A DNA stretch of 64,000 bases from Shewanella marisflavi (GCF_023283925.1 NZ_JAKIKX010000003.1:124001-188000); one strand, 5' to 3'. Positions 1 through 8,962 are shown, numbered from the stretch's first letter. Program-made: numbers and translations. The notes: a model not told the origin generated them from the sequence alone.

Positions 1-2890
1 TCTCGTCGATCACCTTAGGCAAGTCGGCCGCCTTGTAGCGGATCACGTGTAGGATAGGCCCGAAGTGTTCTTTTTCAAGCACCTTGATAGAGTCGATCTC
101 GACCGCAGTCGGTGCCACGAAATGACCATTTTCGGTACCCGCTGGCAGCTCCAGCTGGTTGATCAGACGACCCACCTGCTTGATATGGTCGATGTGCGCG
201 TTCAGGTTCGCCTTGGCTGTCGCATCGATCACTGGGCCTACATCTGTCTTCACTGAGTTTGGATTGCCTATGGTCAGTTCGTCCATGGCGCCCTTCATCA
301 CGTCGATCACGCGCTCGGCGATATCTTCCTGTAGATAGAGCACACGCAGGGCTGAACAACGTTGACCGGCGCTAGTGAACGAAGAGGAGATCACATCGTT
401 AACCACCTGCTCAGGCTGTGACGTTGAGTCCACTACCATGGCATTTTGACCACCCGTTTCGGCGATCAGTGGGATGATGGCACCGTCGCGCTGAGCCAGT
501 GTCAGGTTGATGCGCTTAGCGGTCACGGTCGAGCCGGTAAAGCAGACGCCGCCTATACGCTCATCGGCGGTGATGGCCGCGCCGACGGTAGCACCAGTTC
601 CTGGCAGGAACTGCAGGGCTTCTTTCGGAATACCGGCTTCATGGGCCAGCTGCACCGCACGGTAACCCACGATAGAGGTTTGCTCGGCAGGCTTAGCAAC
701 CACAGTGTTACCTGCCGCTAGCGCCGCTGCGACTTGACCTAGGAAGATCGCCAGTGGGAAGTTCCACGGGCTGATACAGACGAATACGCCGCGACCTTGC
801 AAGAACAGCTCGTTCAGCTCACCCGTTGGGCCAGGCAGTAGTTCAGGCTTGCCCATCATCTTCTTGGCTTGTACCGCGTAGTAGCGACAGAAGTCCACCG
901 CTTCGCGCACCTCATCGATGCCGTCTTGAATGCTCTTACCCGCTTCACGGGTACAGAGGGCGATCAGCTCTTCGCGGTTCTCTTCTAATAGATCTGCCAG
1001 CTTTTGCAGGGCATTGGCGCGCACTTCAACCGGAGTTGAGCACCAGCTGCCGAAGGCGTTGTGAGCGCTGGCCAGGGCCTGCTCTACCGCCTGATTGTTG
1101 GCGAAGGCAACCTTGCCGACGATCTGTGTGGTGTCGTAAGGGCTCTTCACCTCAATGGTGTCACCGCTGAGGGTTTCGCCATTGACGATTGGGCCGGCAG
1201 ACCACTGTTGATCTTTAAACTTATCCAGTGCGGCGAAGAAAGGCTCAGATTCTGAGATGATGTTCATGTTGATTCCCTTGGAGTTTTTACGCTCGGCGCC
1301 GAAGATGTCGATGGGCTGAACGATTTTATTGTTGGCTAGGGTTTTATAGCTTTGTAGGGTCGTCAATGGATGGACAACCAAAGATTCGATCGGTGTCTTA
1401 GGGTCGACCAGCTTGTGCACGAACGAGGTGTTGGCGCCGTTTTCTAGCAGGCGACGTACCAGGTAGGGCAGCAGATCTTTATGGGCACCCACAGGGGCGT
1501 AAATACGTACCGTGCTCACGCCGCTCTCGGCCAGCAGGGTGTCATATAACTCTTCGCCCATGCCGTGTAGGCGCTGGAACTCATACAGACGATCGCCGGC
1601 CATGTCGGTAATGGCGGCCACAGTCTGGGCGTTGTGGCTGGCAAACTGCGGATAGATGGCGCCGCGGGTGGCGTCAGACAGCAGGTAGCGCGCACAGGCC
1701 AGGTAGGACACGTCAGTGCCTGCTTTGCGGGTAAACAGCGGGTAGCCGCCTTCACCAGCTACCTGAGCCCATTTCAGCTCGCTATCCCAGTAGGCACCTT
1801 TCACCAGGCGTACAGGGATCTCATCGCCCTGATCTTTAGCCAAGCGGGTGAGCCAGCACAGCACAGGCAGGGCACGCTTAGAGTAAGCCTGCACCACTAT
1901 GCCAAGCAGACCCCAGCCCTTGGCTGTTTCTGAGTTATAAAGCTTCTGGAAGAGTTTCAGTGATAGTTCGAGACGGTCAACCTCTTCGGCATCGATAGAG
2001 ACGCCCACATTGAGGCTACGCGCCTGTGAGACCAGCTTGACGAGCGTGTCGTACAGCTCGGTCATGGTTCTGTCTTCGTTAGCCACCTCGTAGCGAGGGT
2101 GCAGCGCAGATAGCTTGATAGAGATAGTCGGACGTGGCGCCTCACTCTCATCGTATTGCTGCGCGCCCAGGGCCGCGATGGCACTGGAGTAATCTTCAAA
2201 GTATTTCTGCGCGTCTTTCATGGTCAGGGCGGCTTCGCCCAGCATGTCGTAGCTGTGGGTGTAACCCAGCTTGCGCTTGTCGGTGCTGTTTTTCAGCGCC
2301 TCTTGCACAGTGCGGCCAAGCACGAACTGCTTGCCCATGATCTTCATCGCCGCCAGCATGGCTTGACGGATCACTGGCTCGCCCAAGCGGTTGACCAGAC
2401 GGTTTAGTAGGCTGCTTGGCTTGCCGTCTATGCTCTTGTCCAGGGTGATAATCTTACCTGTGAGCATCAGGCCCCAGGTCGATGCGTTGACCAGGGTCGA
2501 GTCACTCTTGCTCAGGTGCTCATCCCACTTGGCGCCAGAAAGTTTATCTTCGATCAGGGCGTCGGCGGTTGCGGCGTCGGGAATACGCAGCAGGGCCTCA
2601 GCCAGACACATCAGGATGATCCCTTCTTGGGTCTCCAGGCTGTACTGTTGCAAGAAGGCGTCGATACCGACCATGAGTCCTTTCTTGTCGTATTGACGCA
2701 CCTTGTGCACCAGGTCGTGAGCACGCTTGGTAATGCGCTGAATCTCGTCGTCGCTCGAGGGAACAAGCTTAATCAGTTCAGAGAGGTATTGCTCTTCGTC
2801 GACAATATAGTTGTTGGTGATCGCTTGAAATAGCTCATCTAGGGTAGCTGAGTCGTAACGACCAGTCAGAACTTCACTTGCTTTGAACAT
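1..2890 (-). CDS. putA: Bifunctional proline dehydrogenase / glutamate-semialdehyde dehydrogenase PutA (partial)
   Basis: Oxidises proline to glutamate in two steps: an FAD proline dehydrogenase passes electrons to quinone, and an NAD-dependent aldehyde dehydrogenase finishes the reaction. About 963 residues are visible and the C-terminus lies beyond the left edge. The protein starts at the ATG at 2890 and goes straight into the alpha-helical and TIM-barrel proline dehydrogenase part (roughly residues 1-480). The aldehyde dehydrogenase follows, with the catalytic Glu in AETGG (about residue 808) and the catalytic Cys in GQRCSALR (about 845). The ribbon-helix-helix DNA-binding domain that opens E. 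coli PutA is absent, so this PutA should not repress its own gene. A separate regulator is expected; a candidate operator lies upstream. Confidence 0.96.
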   Translation of the reverse strand, partial: MFKASEVLTGRYDSATLDELFQAITNNYIVDEEQYLSELIKLVPSSDDEIQRITKRAHDLVHKVRQYDKKGLMVGIDAFLQQYSLETQEGIILMCLAEALLRIPDAATADALIEDKLSGAKWDEHLSKSDSTLVNASTWGLMLTGKIITLDKSIDGKPSSLLNRLVNRLGEPVIRQAMLAAMKIMGKQFVLGRTVQEALKNSTDKRKLGYTHSYDMLGEAALTMKDAQKYFEDYSSAIAALGAQQYDESEAPRPTISIKLSALHPRYEVANEDRTMTELYDTLVKLVSQARSLNVGVSIDAEEVDRLELSLKLFQKLYNSETAKGWGLLGIVVQAYSKRALPVLCWLTRLAKDQGDEIPVRLVKGAYWDSELKWAQVAGEGGYPLFTRKAGTDVSYLACARYLLSDATRGAIYPQFASHNAQTVAAITDMAGDRLYEFQRLHGMGEELYDTLLAESGVSTVRIYAPVGAHKDLLPYLVRRLLENGANTSFVHKLVDPKTPIESLVVHPLTTLQSYKTLANNKIVQPIDIFGAERKNSKGINMNIISESEPFFAALDKFKDQQWSAGPIVNGETLSGDTIEVKSPYDTTQIVGKVAFANNQAVEQALASAHNAFGSWCSTPVEVRANALQKLADLLEENREELIALCTREAGKSIQDGIDEVREAVDFCRYYAVQAKKMMGKPELLPGPTGELNELFLQGRGVFVCISPWNFPLAIFLGQVAAALAAGNTVVAKPAEQTSIVGYRAVQLAHEAGIPKEALQFLPGTGATVGAAITADERIGGVCFTGSTVTAKRINLTLAQRDGAIIPLIAETGGQNAMVVDSTSQPEQVVNDVISSSFTSAGQRCSALRVLYLQEDIAERVIDVMKGAMDELTIGNPNSVKTDVGPVIDATAKANLNAHIDHIKQVGRLINQLELPAGTENGHFVAPTAVEIDSIKVLEKEHFGPILHVIRYKAADLPKVIDE

Positions 2891-2971
2891 AGTAATCACT
2901 TCCACCTGGACCTAAATAGGGACAGTTTTGGCTTGAACAAAAGGTAAGTTTTCAGGCGTTTAGTATTATTT

Positions 2972-3008
2972 TTGTATACAATCTGGCGCCTTTCGCGCGC
3001 CGATTATA
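2972..3008 (-). promoter_or_regulatory. putA promoter with GntR-type palindrome
   Basis: On the minus strand a TATAAT -10 hexamer sits at 3003-3008, about 110 bases before the putA ATG. The -35 match is poor, which suggests an activator. Downstream of the expected start site lies the perfect palindrome TTGTATACAA (2972-2981), the type of site bound by FadR/FCD-subfamily GntR repressors. A GC-rich inverted repeat (GGCGC/GCGCC) follows the -10. TGTGA half sites further upstream (about 3019-3023 and 3049-3053) could be CRP half sites but have no good second half. The palindrome is seen; the regulator is inferred. Confidence 0.45.
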
Positions 3009-3162
3009 CATCCAAAATGTGACGAGGGACACTCTTGTGTGGGCGAATGTGACCTTTGTTTGATCTCATCCGGCCAGAAGGCGCGTGAGGCCACTGTTTA
3101 TGGGGCCTGTGGCGAATAAAAGCGCAGCTAATTGGCGCCCAGATTTGAGCTGGATTGGATAG

Positions 3163-3190
3163 TAAAAAGCCAGGAACTGGGTCCTGGCTT
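3163..3190 (-). terminator. Rho-independent terminator after the ygiM-like gene
   Basis: Perfect 9-bp stem AAGCCAGGA/TCCTGGCTT (3167-3175 with 3182-3190), 6-base loop. On the minus strand it is followed by a short T run (3163-3166). It lies 19 bases past the stop codon of the gene at 3209. Confidence 0.8.
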
Positions 3191-3208
3191 GTTTGTTTCT
3201 GGCAAGAA

Positions 3209-3784
3209 TTACCAGCGGTTTTTCTGGCGACGACGGGGACGCGGCAGATAGACCAGGATGACGCCGATTAACACACCAATACCGGCGATCATGCCGCCTT
3301 GCTTCATCAGCTCGAAACGCTCATCATTTTTTAACTTGGTCAGCTCACGAGTCGCGCTGTCACGCTCGCTCGAGGCTTTGGCTAGGGCTTCTTCGGCGCT
3401 GGCCAGTTGTGTACGTAGCTGGCGTATCAGCTGCGCGCTGCTGTCGCTCTCGTTAGTGACGCTCTCAAGCTCGGCCTTGACCTTGTCCAGTTCGGCCTGT
3501 ACTTCAGGCAGCTGCACACGGAAGCTCTTGCTTGATTCGAGCATCTTGCTATCGACCCAGCCTTCGCGGCCCTTGTGGTCAACCACTTTGGCGTAGTCAT
3601 TTTGCATCTCACCCAGGTAGGTGACGGGCTGACCGGCTTCAACACTGCCTAAAATGCGGTATTGGGTGCCTGGACCACCGTGGAGGAAGGTGTAGACGTT
3701 ATCTGAGATATAACGGGTTTGCTCTGCCGCCATTAGCGACGATGACAGCAACATCATTGCAAGGATAGATAGGAGTCTTAACAC
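3209..3784 (-). CDS. YgiM-like SH3-domain protein (TIGR04211 type)
   Basis: 191 residues. A signal peptide (about 1-19, ending LMAAE) is followed by a bacterial SH3 domain (about 25-85, with the GPGTQYRILGSV and GREGWVDSKML stretches), a coiled coil (about 90-155, with many Glu, Lys and Leu heptads), a C-terminal transmembrane helix (about 163-181) and a short basic tail (RPRRRQKNRW). This is the layout of E. coli YgiM. It is probably anchored in the inner membrane with the SH3 domain in the periplasm. Its molecular role is not established. In E. coli ygiM lies beside ygiF and glnE; here the DUF47-pit pair separates it from ygiF. Confidence 0.85.
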   Translation of the reverse strand: MLRLLSILAMMLLSSSLMAAEQTRYISDNVYTFLHGGPGTQYRILGSVEAGQPVTYLGEMQNDYAKVVDHKGREGWVDSKMLESSKSFRVQLPEVQAELDKVKAELESVTNESDSSAQLIRQLRTQLASAEEALAKASSERDSATRELTKLKNDERFELMKQGGMIAGIGVLIGVILVYLPRPRRRQKNRW

Positions 3785-3937
3785 TTTGAGTTCTCTTCAG
3801 CGAAATATTGGCACATGCTAGGGATTTAGCTAGCTATTTGCAAGTCCAACATGGGAAGTGTTACCAGGAATTAATCTTAGTATCAGTGCCATCTGGATAG
3901 ATACCTTGCCCAAAACAGATCCGTTGCAATGTGATAC

Positions 3938-3968
3938 AAAAAAGGAAGCCCTGAGGCTTCCTTTTTCT
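3938..3968 (-). terminator. Rho-independent terminator after pit
   Basis: Stem AAAGGAAGCC/GGCTTCCTTT (3941-3950 with 3955-3964) and loop CTGA. T-rich tails exist on both strands, so it can work in both directions. It lies just downstream of the pit stop at 3991. Confidence 0.85.
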
Positions 3969-3990
3969 TTTCTCAATGATAGGGCTTAGC

Positions 3991-5259
3991 TTAGCTAAAG
4001 ATCCCTTTAATCATGAAGAAGAAGATGATCGACAGACCCGCGCCCGCAGGTAGGGTGACGACCCAAGAGACCACGATGTTACGCACTACGCCGATATTGA
4101 TCGCAGCGATACCACGAGCCATACCTACACCCAGTACTGCACCGACTAGTGTCTGTGTGGTTGAGATAGGCAGACCAGTACCCGAGGCGATAACCACGGT
4201 TGATGCGGCAGCCAGCTCGGCGGCAAAGCCGCGGCTTGGGGTCAGGTGGGTAATGTTTTTACCTATGGTTTGCATCACGCGCTTACCAAAGATAGCCAGA
4301 CCCAGGACGATACCAAAGGCACCCAAAGGTAAGATCCACCATACCAATTCAGCTTTGCTGGCGATCTCACCACCGCTATTTACAACGGATACCACTGCAG
4401 CCAGCGGGCCAATTGCGTTGGCGACATCGTTAGAACCGTGGGCGAATGCCATACAACATGCGGTCACAACCATCAGGATAGCGAACACCTTCTCCACGTT
4501 GCCAAACTGGGTTTGACGATCGGCGCTCTTGCTCATCTTCAGACGCTTGATGGCTACCATGCCGCCAAGACCAACCAGGATGGCAATAAAGACAGCCAGT
4601 GAGTAGGCTTCCACATTGGTAAAGTGCAGACCAACGTGCTTAAGACCCTTCTTGATGGTCACCAGTGACATCACAAAACCAGCCAGTGCCATATAGAAAG
4701 GCACATAACGCTTAGCGTTTTCCAGCGGATTGTCAGTGTTGAAGATCAGCTTTTGTACGCTTTGGAAGATGGTAAAGGCGATAAAGCCTGAGATAGCCGG
4801 GGTGACCACCCAAGAACCGACGATCCCAAATACCTTGCTCCAAGCAACAGAGTCAGCACTTACACCAACGGCGGCGAAACCAACGATAGCGCCAACGATA
4901 GAGTGAGTGGTAGATACTGGCCAGCCCAGTGCTGAGGCTACAACCAGCCAGATACCTGCAGCAAGAAGCGCAGAGATCATACCGTAGACCAATAGCTCTG
5001 GTGAGTCGACAAAGTAAGCCGAGTCGATGATCCCTTTACGGATCGTGCTGGTTACTTCACCGCCTGCTAGGTAAGCACCGGCAAATTCGAAGATCATTGC
5101 GATGATGATCGCTTGTTTAATGGTGATCGCGTTAGAACCTACTGAGGTTCCCATTGCATTAGCGACATCGTTCGCGCCAATACCCCACGCCATTAAAAAT
5201 CCAAATGCAGCCGCAATGGCGATCAGCCATGGGCCATTGGTGATTAATACATCAACCAT
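3991..5259 (-). CDS. pit: Inorganic phosphate transporter, PiT family
   Basis: 422 residues with about ten hydrophobic segments. It carries both copies of the PiT signature: GANDVANAMGTSVGS near the N-terminus and GSNDVANAIGPLAAV in the second half. It is a low-affinity phosphate symporter of the inner membrane. The frame is open further upstream into the preceding gene, but the start is placed at 5259 (MVDVLITNGPW): an AAGG sequence precedes it at normal spacing and the longer form would overlap the DUF47 gene. It lies 23 bases behind that gene and probably shares its message and PHO-box promoter. Confidence 0.93.
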   Translation of the reverse strand: MVDVLITNGPWLIAIAAAFGFLMAWGIGANDVANAMGTSVGSNAITIKQAIIIAMIFEFAGAYLAGGEVTSTIRKGIIDSAYFVDSPELLVYGMISALLAAGIWLVVASALGWPVSTTHSIVGAIVGFAAVGVSADSVAWSKVFGIVGSWVVTPAISGFIAFTIFQSVQKLIFNTDNPLENAKRYVPFYMALAGFVMSLVTIKKGLKHVGLHFTNVEAYSLAVFIAILVGLGGMVAIKRLKMSKSADRQTQFGNVEKVFAILMVVTACCMAFAHGSNDVANAIGPLAAVVSVVNSGGEIASKAELVWWILPLGAFGIVLGLAIFGKRVMQTIGKNITHLTPSRGFAAELAAASTVVIASGTGLPISTTQTLVGAVLGVGMARGIAAINIGVVRNIVVSWVVTLPAGAGLSIIFFFMIKGIFS

Positions 5260-5282
5260 GTTGATACCTTGATAACTTGTTT

Positions 5283-5963
5283 TTAGACGCGAGCCAACAT
5301 TAGCTCTAGGCGGGAACCGACACGCTCGGCAAGATCTGCCAAGTCTCCAACCCACTCAATTATCTTGTACAGGAACATCACATCCACAGGGTTTAGCTCA
5401 TTTTCAATGCTAAACAGCTGACGACGGATCTTGACTTGTAAATCGTCTGTGTCCTCTTCAATTTTGTCGAGTTCACCGATCATTTTTGCGACGAGATCGA
5501 CTTCACGGCCTCTAAAACCTGTTTCTAGTAGGTCGTCGAGTTCGTTAATCGCTTGCTTAGCCTGTGCGACAGCATCGATGCAACGTGCTAGGTAAGCATT
5601 AAAAGGTTCTTGAATTGCTTCTGGGACAAGTAGTTGTCGGCCAATAATACGACCGGAAATGTCTTTCGCCTTGTTGGCGATCTTATCTTGCTGGGTAAGT
5701 AGCTCCAGTAAGTCAGTTCTTTCAACTGGCATAAACAGGCCACCGGGCAAGGTTAAGCGGATCTCACGCTTGAGTTCATCTGCTTCACGTTCTGCTTGGC
5801 TGATTTGTTTACGAAGTTGAACAGCTTTGTCCCAGTCACCTGCGACAGTAGCTTCAAAAAATGGTACAAGGATCGAGGCGCAGTCGTGCACTTTGTCGAT
5901 ATGATCTTGTAATGGTTTAATTGGCGATTTTGCAAACACGCCCAAAATAGAGTTTACTGGCAT
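5283..5963 (-). CDS. DUF47 / TIGR00153 PhoU-like protein paired with Pit
   Basis: 226 residues, almost entirely helical and charged, with no signal peptide or membrane segment. This fits the DUF47 (PhoU-like) family, whose members are commonly encoded just before a pit gene and are thought to modulate the transporter. It is transcribed into pit with a 23-base gap. Two PHO-box-like repeats and a -10 hexamer lie in the divergent region before it. Function beyond partnering Pit is inferred from neighbourhood. Confidence 0.88.
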   Translation of the reverse strand: MPVNSILGVFAKSPIKPLQDHIDKVHDCASILVPFFEATVAGDWDKAVQLRKQISQAEREADELKREIRLTLPGGLFMPVERTDLLELLTQQDKIANKAKDISGRIIGRQLLVPEAIQEPFNAYLARCIDAVAQAKQAINELDDLLETGFRGREVDLVAKMIGELDKIEEDTDDLQVKIRRQLFSIENELNPVDVMFLYKIIEWVGDLADLAERVGSRLELMLARV

Positions 5964-6104
5964 TGCCGTGTACCTATTTAGGTTATTCCACTGTTGGAAA
6001 ATGCGGGCGCATGTTAACCCAAGCGTCCGCGTATTGAAACTGCGTTTTTATATAAAAACAGACAGTTTTTATTCTAACGAGTTATATATAAACTGCAATG
6101 CGAG

Positions 6105-6138
6105 ATACTAGTGCCCTATTGTGACACTAATATGACAC
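6105..6138 (-). promoter_or_regulatory. PHO-box promoter for DUF47-pit
   Basis: Read on the minus strand, 6138-6121 is GTGTCATATTAGTGTCAC: two 7-bp repeats (GTGTCAT, GTGTCAC) separated by four bases. This is the layout of a PhoB box (consensus CTGTCAT-N4-CTGTCAT). A -10 hexamer TAGTAT (6105-6110) follows after 10 bases, as expected when PhoB replaces the -35 element. The start of the DUF47 gene is 141 bases further on. Confidence 0.65.
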
Positions 6139-6161
6139 TGTGAAATTTTCATGAAAGTATA

Positions 6162-6179
6162 ATGACACATTCATTACAG
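6162..6179 (-). promoter_or_regulatory. Second PHO-box-like repeat
   Basis: On the minus strand it reads CTGTAATGAATGTGTCAT, that is CTGTAAT-N4-GTGTCAT. It lies 23 bases upstream of the first box, on the same strand. It fits a distal PhoB dimer site. It also lies 39 bases before the ygiF ATG on the other strand, so an effect on ygiF cannot be excluded. Confidence 0.5.
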
Positions 6180-6217
6180 TTCCGAATTTTAGATCAAAAA
6201 AAGTGAGCAGCTGGCGA

Positions 6218-7705
6218 ATGGAAGCCGAAATAGAGTTAAAACTATTTTTCCCCGAAAACAAACGCGAAGCCTTGGTATCACTGCTAAACAGTCTACCTCA
6301 TAGTGATGCAAAAGGCGCAACTCATCTAACGAATAGCTACTACGATACCCCCGAACTGCAGCTCAGGCAGTGGGACATGGGGCTGCGTGTTCGTGGCCGC
6401 AACGGCACCTATGAGCAGACCATTAAGACCGCAGGTACTGTGGTGGGCGGGGTGCATTCTCGCCCCGAGTACAATATTGATATCGATCAAGCAAAGGTGA
6501 ATTTATCGCTTTTTCCGCAAGCGATTTGGCCACAAGGCGCCGACATCGATGCGGTGCAGGCAAGCCTGGTGTCTCTGTTCGATACCGATTTTACCCGTAT
6601 GAGTTGGCATATCTATATCGATGAGAGTCTGGTGGAAGTGGCGCTGGATATCGGCAGCATTACGGCGCAGGGCATCAGCGAACCTCTCTGTGAGTTGGAA
6701 TTTGAACTTCTGGCTGGTGATGCCCAGGCGCTACTGAGTCTCGCCTCTCGTGTCACCGAGCAGATCCCTGCGCGTTTAGGTCGTGCCAGTAAGGCGCAGC
6801 GCGGCTATCGTCTGGCGGCCATGGCCAGTCCTTTGCAGCTTGAGACCCTAGAGTTTATCGCGCTGCCGCAGGGCGGCTCGCTGAAACAGGCGCTGGTGAC
6901 GTTACTGGAAACCGGCCTGGATCGTTGGCAACAGCTGGAAGCTATGTTACTCGAGTCTCGCGAGGCCAGGGCGCAATTGCCGCTATTGGGTTATCGATTG
7001 CGGGCTTGTATCCGTCTGCTGCGCTGCACTCTAGAGCAATTTTCCCTGTTAGATGATGCCCTTCAACAGGCCTTTGCTGCCGTTGAGGCGCACTTAGATT
7101 TCGTCGAGCCGGGATTGAGCCTGTGTGAGCTGTTAGATAACGATGGCGCCTTGCTGGGTAATCTGAGCGAGCCTGAGGGGCTGCTCGATGCGGTGAACTT
7201 GCAGCTGAGTGAGATGGCGATCCCGCAGCAGATAGATGCCATGTTGATGGATGTGGCCTATGGTCATCTGCAGGTGCGTCTGGTGAGCCTCTTGATGGCA
7301 ATCAATGCCGGACAGGTGCGGATCGATGAGTTGCAGAGTCTGCAGATCTTTGCCGATACCCTGCAAGAAGCCTCCTGGCAGCGAATTGTCGAGCTGATGC
7401 CATCTAATGCGGAGCTAAGCAGCGAAGATTATCAATCTTTTGCCAAGGCATTGGATGAGAGCATCTTTGTGGGCGTGGCCTATGGCGAGCTTTATCGGCA
7501 GAAGCCGCGGGATCAGTTTCGGGCGCCATGGCAGGACTTAGTATTGGGTATTCGTACCCTGGCCGCTTACCGCCGTTTGCGAGAGATTGCCACACAGTTA
7601 GGGCGTGACATAGGTGATTGGTTGGACAACAAGGAGCAGAGCCTGCTGTTTGCCATGGAGCATTCGCGCCGCTCGGCGCTGAAGGTTCAGCCCTACTGGC
7701 GCTAA
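6218..7705 (+). CDS. ygiF: CYTH-CHAD protein, inorganic triphosphatase YgiF-like
   Basis: 495 residues. The N-terminal CYTH domain begins with the hallmark EIELKL and continues to about residue 200, forming the charged tunnel that binds triphosphate and divalent metal. The rest (about 220-495) is a helical CHAD domain, a fold linked to polyphosphate binding. E. coli YgiF hydrolyses inorganic triphosphate. The ATG at 6218 is chosen over a GTG at 6203 because family members start just before the EIELK strand, but neither has a strong ribosome site. It faces DUF47-pit across a region with PHO boxes, giving a phosphate-themed neighbourhood. Confidence 0.88.
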   Translation: MEAEIELKLFFPENKREALVSLLNSLPHSDAKGATHLTNSYYDTPELQLRQWDMGLRVRGRNGTYEQTIKTAGTVVGGVHSRPEYNIDIDQAKVNLSLFPQAIWPQGADIDAVQASLVSLFDTDFTRMSWHIYIDESLVEVALDIGSITAQGISEPLCELEFELLAGDAQALLSLASRVTEQIPARLGRASKAQRGYRLAAMASPLQLETLEFIALPQGGSLKQALVTLLETGLDRWQQLEAMLLESREARAQLPLLGYRLRACIRLLRCTLEQFSLLDDALQQAFAAVEAHLDFVEPGLSLCELLDNDGALLGNLSEPEGLLDAVNLQLSEMAIPQQIDAMLMDVAYGHLQVRLVSLLMAINAGQVRIDELQSLQIFADTLQEASWQRIVELMPSNAELSSEDYQSFAKALDESIFVGVAYGELYRQKPRDQFRAPWQDLVLGIRTLAAYRRLREIATQLGRDIGDWLDNKEQSLLFAMEHSRRSALKVQPYWR

Positions 7706-7752
7706 TGGCCTGATGCCTTAGAGATGGGCGACTTTCGTATGGGAGTCGCCGG

Positions 7753-8550
7753 TTAAGGTTTACCTTTTTCATCCAGTTGTTGCTTGAGGATCGCTATCTC
7801 TTCGAGCAGTGTCTCTTGATTCTTTTCCATCCTGTGAAGCACAACTTCCAACTCGTCGCGCATCTGCTGGCTATGGGTTTCTTGTTGCTGTTTGCTGTCG
7901 GGGGCGATGAAGATAGAGGCCATATAACCTGAAATCACCCCAAAGAAGCTTACGCCACAGATTATTACCAAACCGCCGATGAAATGGCCTATGGTGGTCA
8001 CGGGGTAAAAGTCGCCATAACCTACGGTGGAGATGGTGACCATGGCCCACCAGATGGCATCTTCTGCCGTGCGAATATTGGCATTGGGTGCACCGCTCTC
8101 GACCAGTAAGATCATGACAGAGGAGAGGGTGAGGATCGTGACCATGGCCACCAGTAGGCTGGCGAGTGTCGCCTCCTGACGCTGGCGCATCAGAGGAATT
8201 AAGATGGAGCGCGTCATGCGGATCAGGCGGATCACCCGCAGGATCTGGAAGAATCTGGCTAGCCTCAAGGCTTCGATGGCGGGAATGCTGGCGATCAGAT
8301 CGATCCAGTGATGCTTGAAGTAGTCGCGTTTATTGTCGGCACGAAACAGATTGACGAAAAAATAAGTGATGAAGATAAGGCAGATGCTGGTATCGATAAA
8401 AAAGAGTAGACGGCGCGTCTCATCTTCCAGCTTGGCGAAGGTCAGCATTAACACTACGATGACCGATAGCAATGACAGTAACATCATCGCCAATTCGAAG
8501 GGCGTGGGGGTGCGGTCTATTGGCAGTAACCAGCGCTTTTTATCGGCCAT
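7753..8550 (-). CDS. Voltage-gated-type potassium channel
   Basis: 265 residues, the six-helix plan of a Kv-like channel. The fourth helix (about 90-115) carries regularly spaced arginines (RLARFFQILRVIRLIRMTR), like a voltage sensor. A pore loop with the K+ selectivity filter TVGYGDFYP (about 175-183) comes next, then the last pore helix and a C-terminal coiled coil (about 225-265). The ribosome site AAAGGA precedes the ATG. It is the last gene of a minus-strand series that begins with the lipoprotein at 14772. Ion-channel genes have been reported beside PspA-family genes, so a role in membrane stress is plausible but not shown. Confidence 0.88.
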   Translation of the reverse strand: MADKKRWLLPIDRTPTPFELAMMLLSLLSVIVVLMLTFAKLEDETRRLLFFIDTSICLIFITYFFVNLFRADNKRDYFKHHWIDLIASIPAIEALRLARFFQILRVIRLIRMTRSILIPLMRQRQEATLASLLVAMVTILTLSSVMILLVESGAPNANIRTAEDAIWWAMVTISTVGYGDFYPVTTIGHFIGGLVIICGVSFFGVISGYMASIFIAPDSKQQQETHSQQMRDELEVVLHRMEKNQETLLEEIAILKQQLDEKGKP

Positions 8551-8629
8551 GAAATCGATTCCTTTTAGGCTGTGGCATCCAAGGTTAGCCTCACGGGGAG
8601 TCGCCTATGAATAACGTCAATTCATGATC

Positions 8630-8962
8630 TTATTCGTTTTCGTCGACAAAATGAACCAGGTCATCCAATACACGACGTTTTATTTCTAGCTGCTCATCGG
8701 CAGATAAGCCATATTTGTCTGCGAGTAACTGGTAATCTTCTGGGCTGAGGGAGACAGTGAGCCGCGGGCGCTTAGGGCGTTTAGTGGTGGCGAGCCCTAA
8801 GATGCTGCGGATCTGATCCGAGGGGCTGACACCGGCATCCAGTGCGGCTTTGCGAATAGAGTACTGAAACTTCTCATCCAGATCGAAAGCAACCTGAGTA
8901 GCCTTGGCGGCTTTTTGATTCTGCTGCCACTGTTCGGGAAGCAATTTTTTATTCTTGGTCAT
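8630..8962 (-). CDS. Small protein with two ribbon-helix-helix-like halves, possible repressor
   Basis: 110 residues, not a family I recognise by name. Two stretches each look like strand-helix-helix: QVAFDLDEKF... to ...SDQIRSILGL (about 22-56) and RLTVSLSPEDY... to ...RRVLDDLVHF (about 67-105), joined by a basic linker (TTKRPKRPR). This resembles two ribbon-helix-helix DNA-binding units in one chain. It is cytoplasmic, with no signal or membrane segment, and ends with an acidic tail. It lies inside the PspA cluster, where three copies of a palindrome form likely operators, so it is a candidate for their regulator. That link is inference; the fold call is by eye. Confidence 0.6.
   Translation of the reverse strand: MTKNKKLLPEQWQQNQKAAKATQVAFDLDEKFQYSIRKAALDAGVSPSDQIRSILGLATTKRPKRPRLTVSLSPEDYQLLADKYGLSADEQLEIKRRVLDDLVHFVDENE

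Noticed and set aside
7728-7750. Inverted repeat GGCGACT/AGTCGCC between ygiF and the channel gene as a terminator
   Set aside because: No T run on either strand; kept only as a hairpin.
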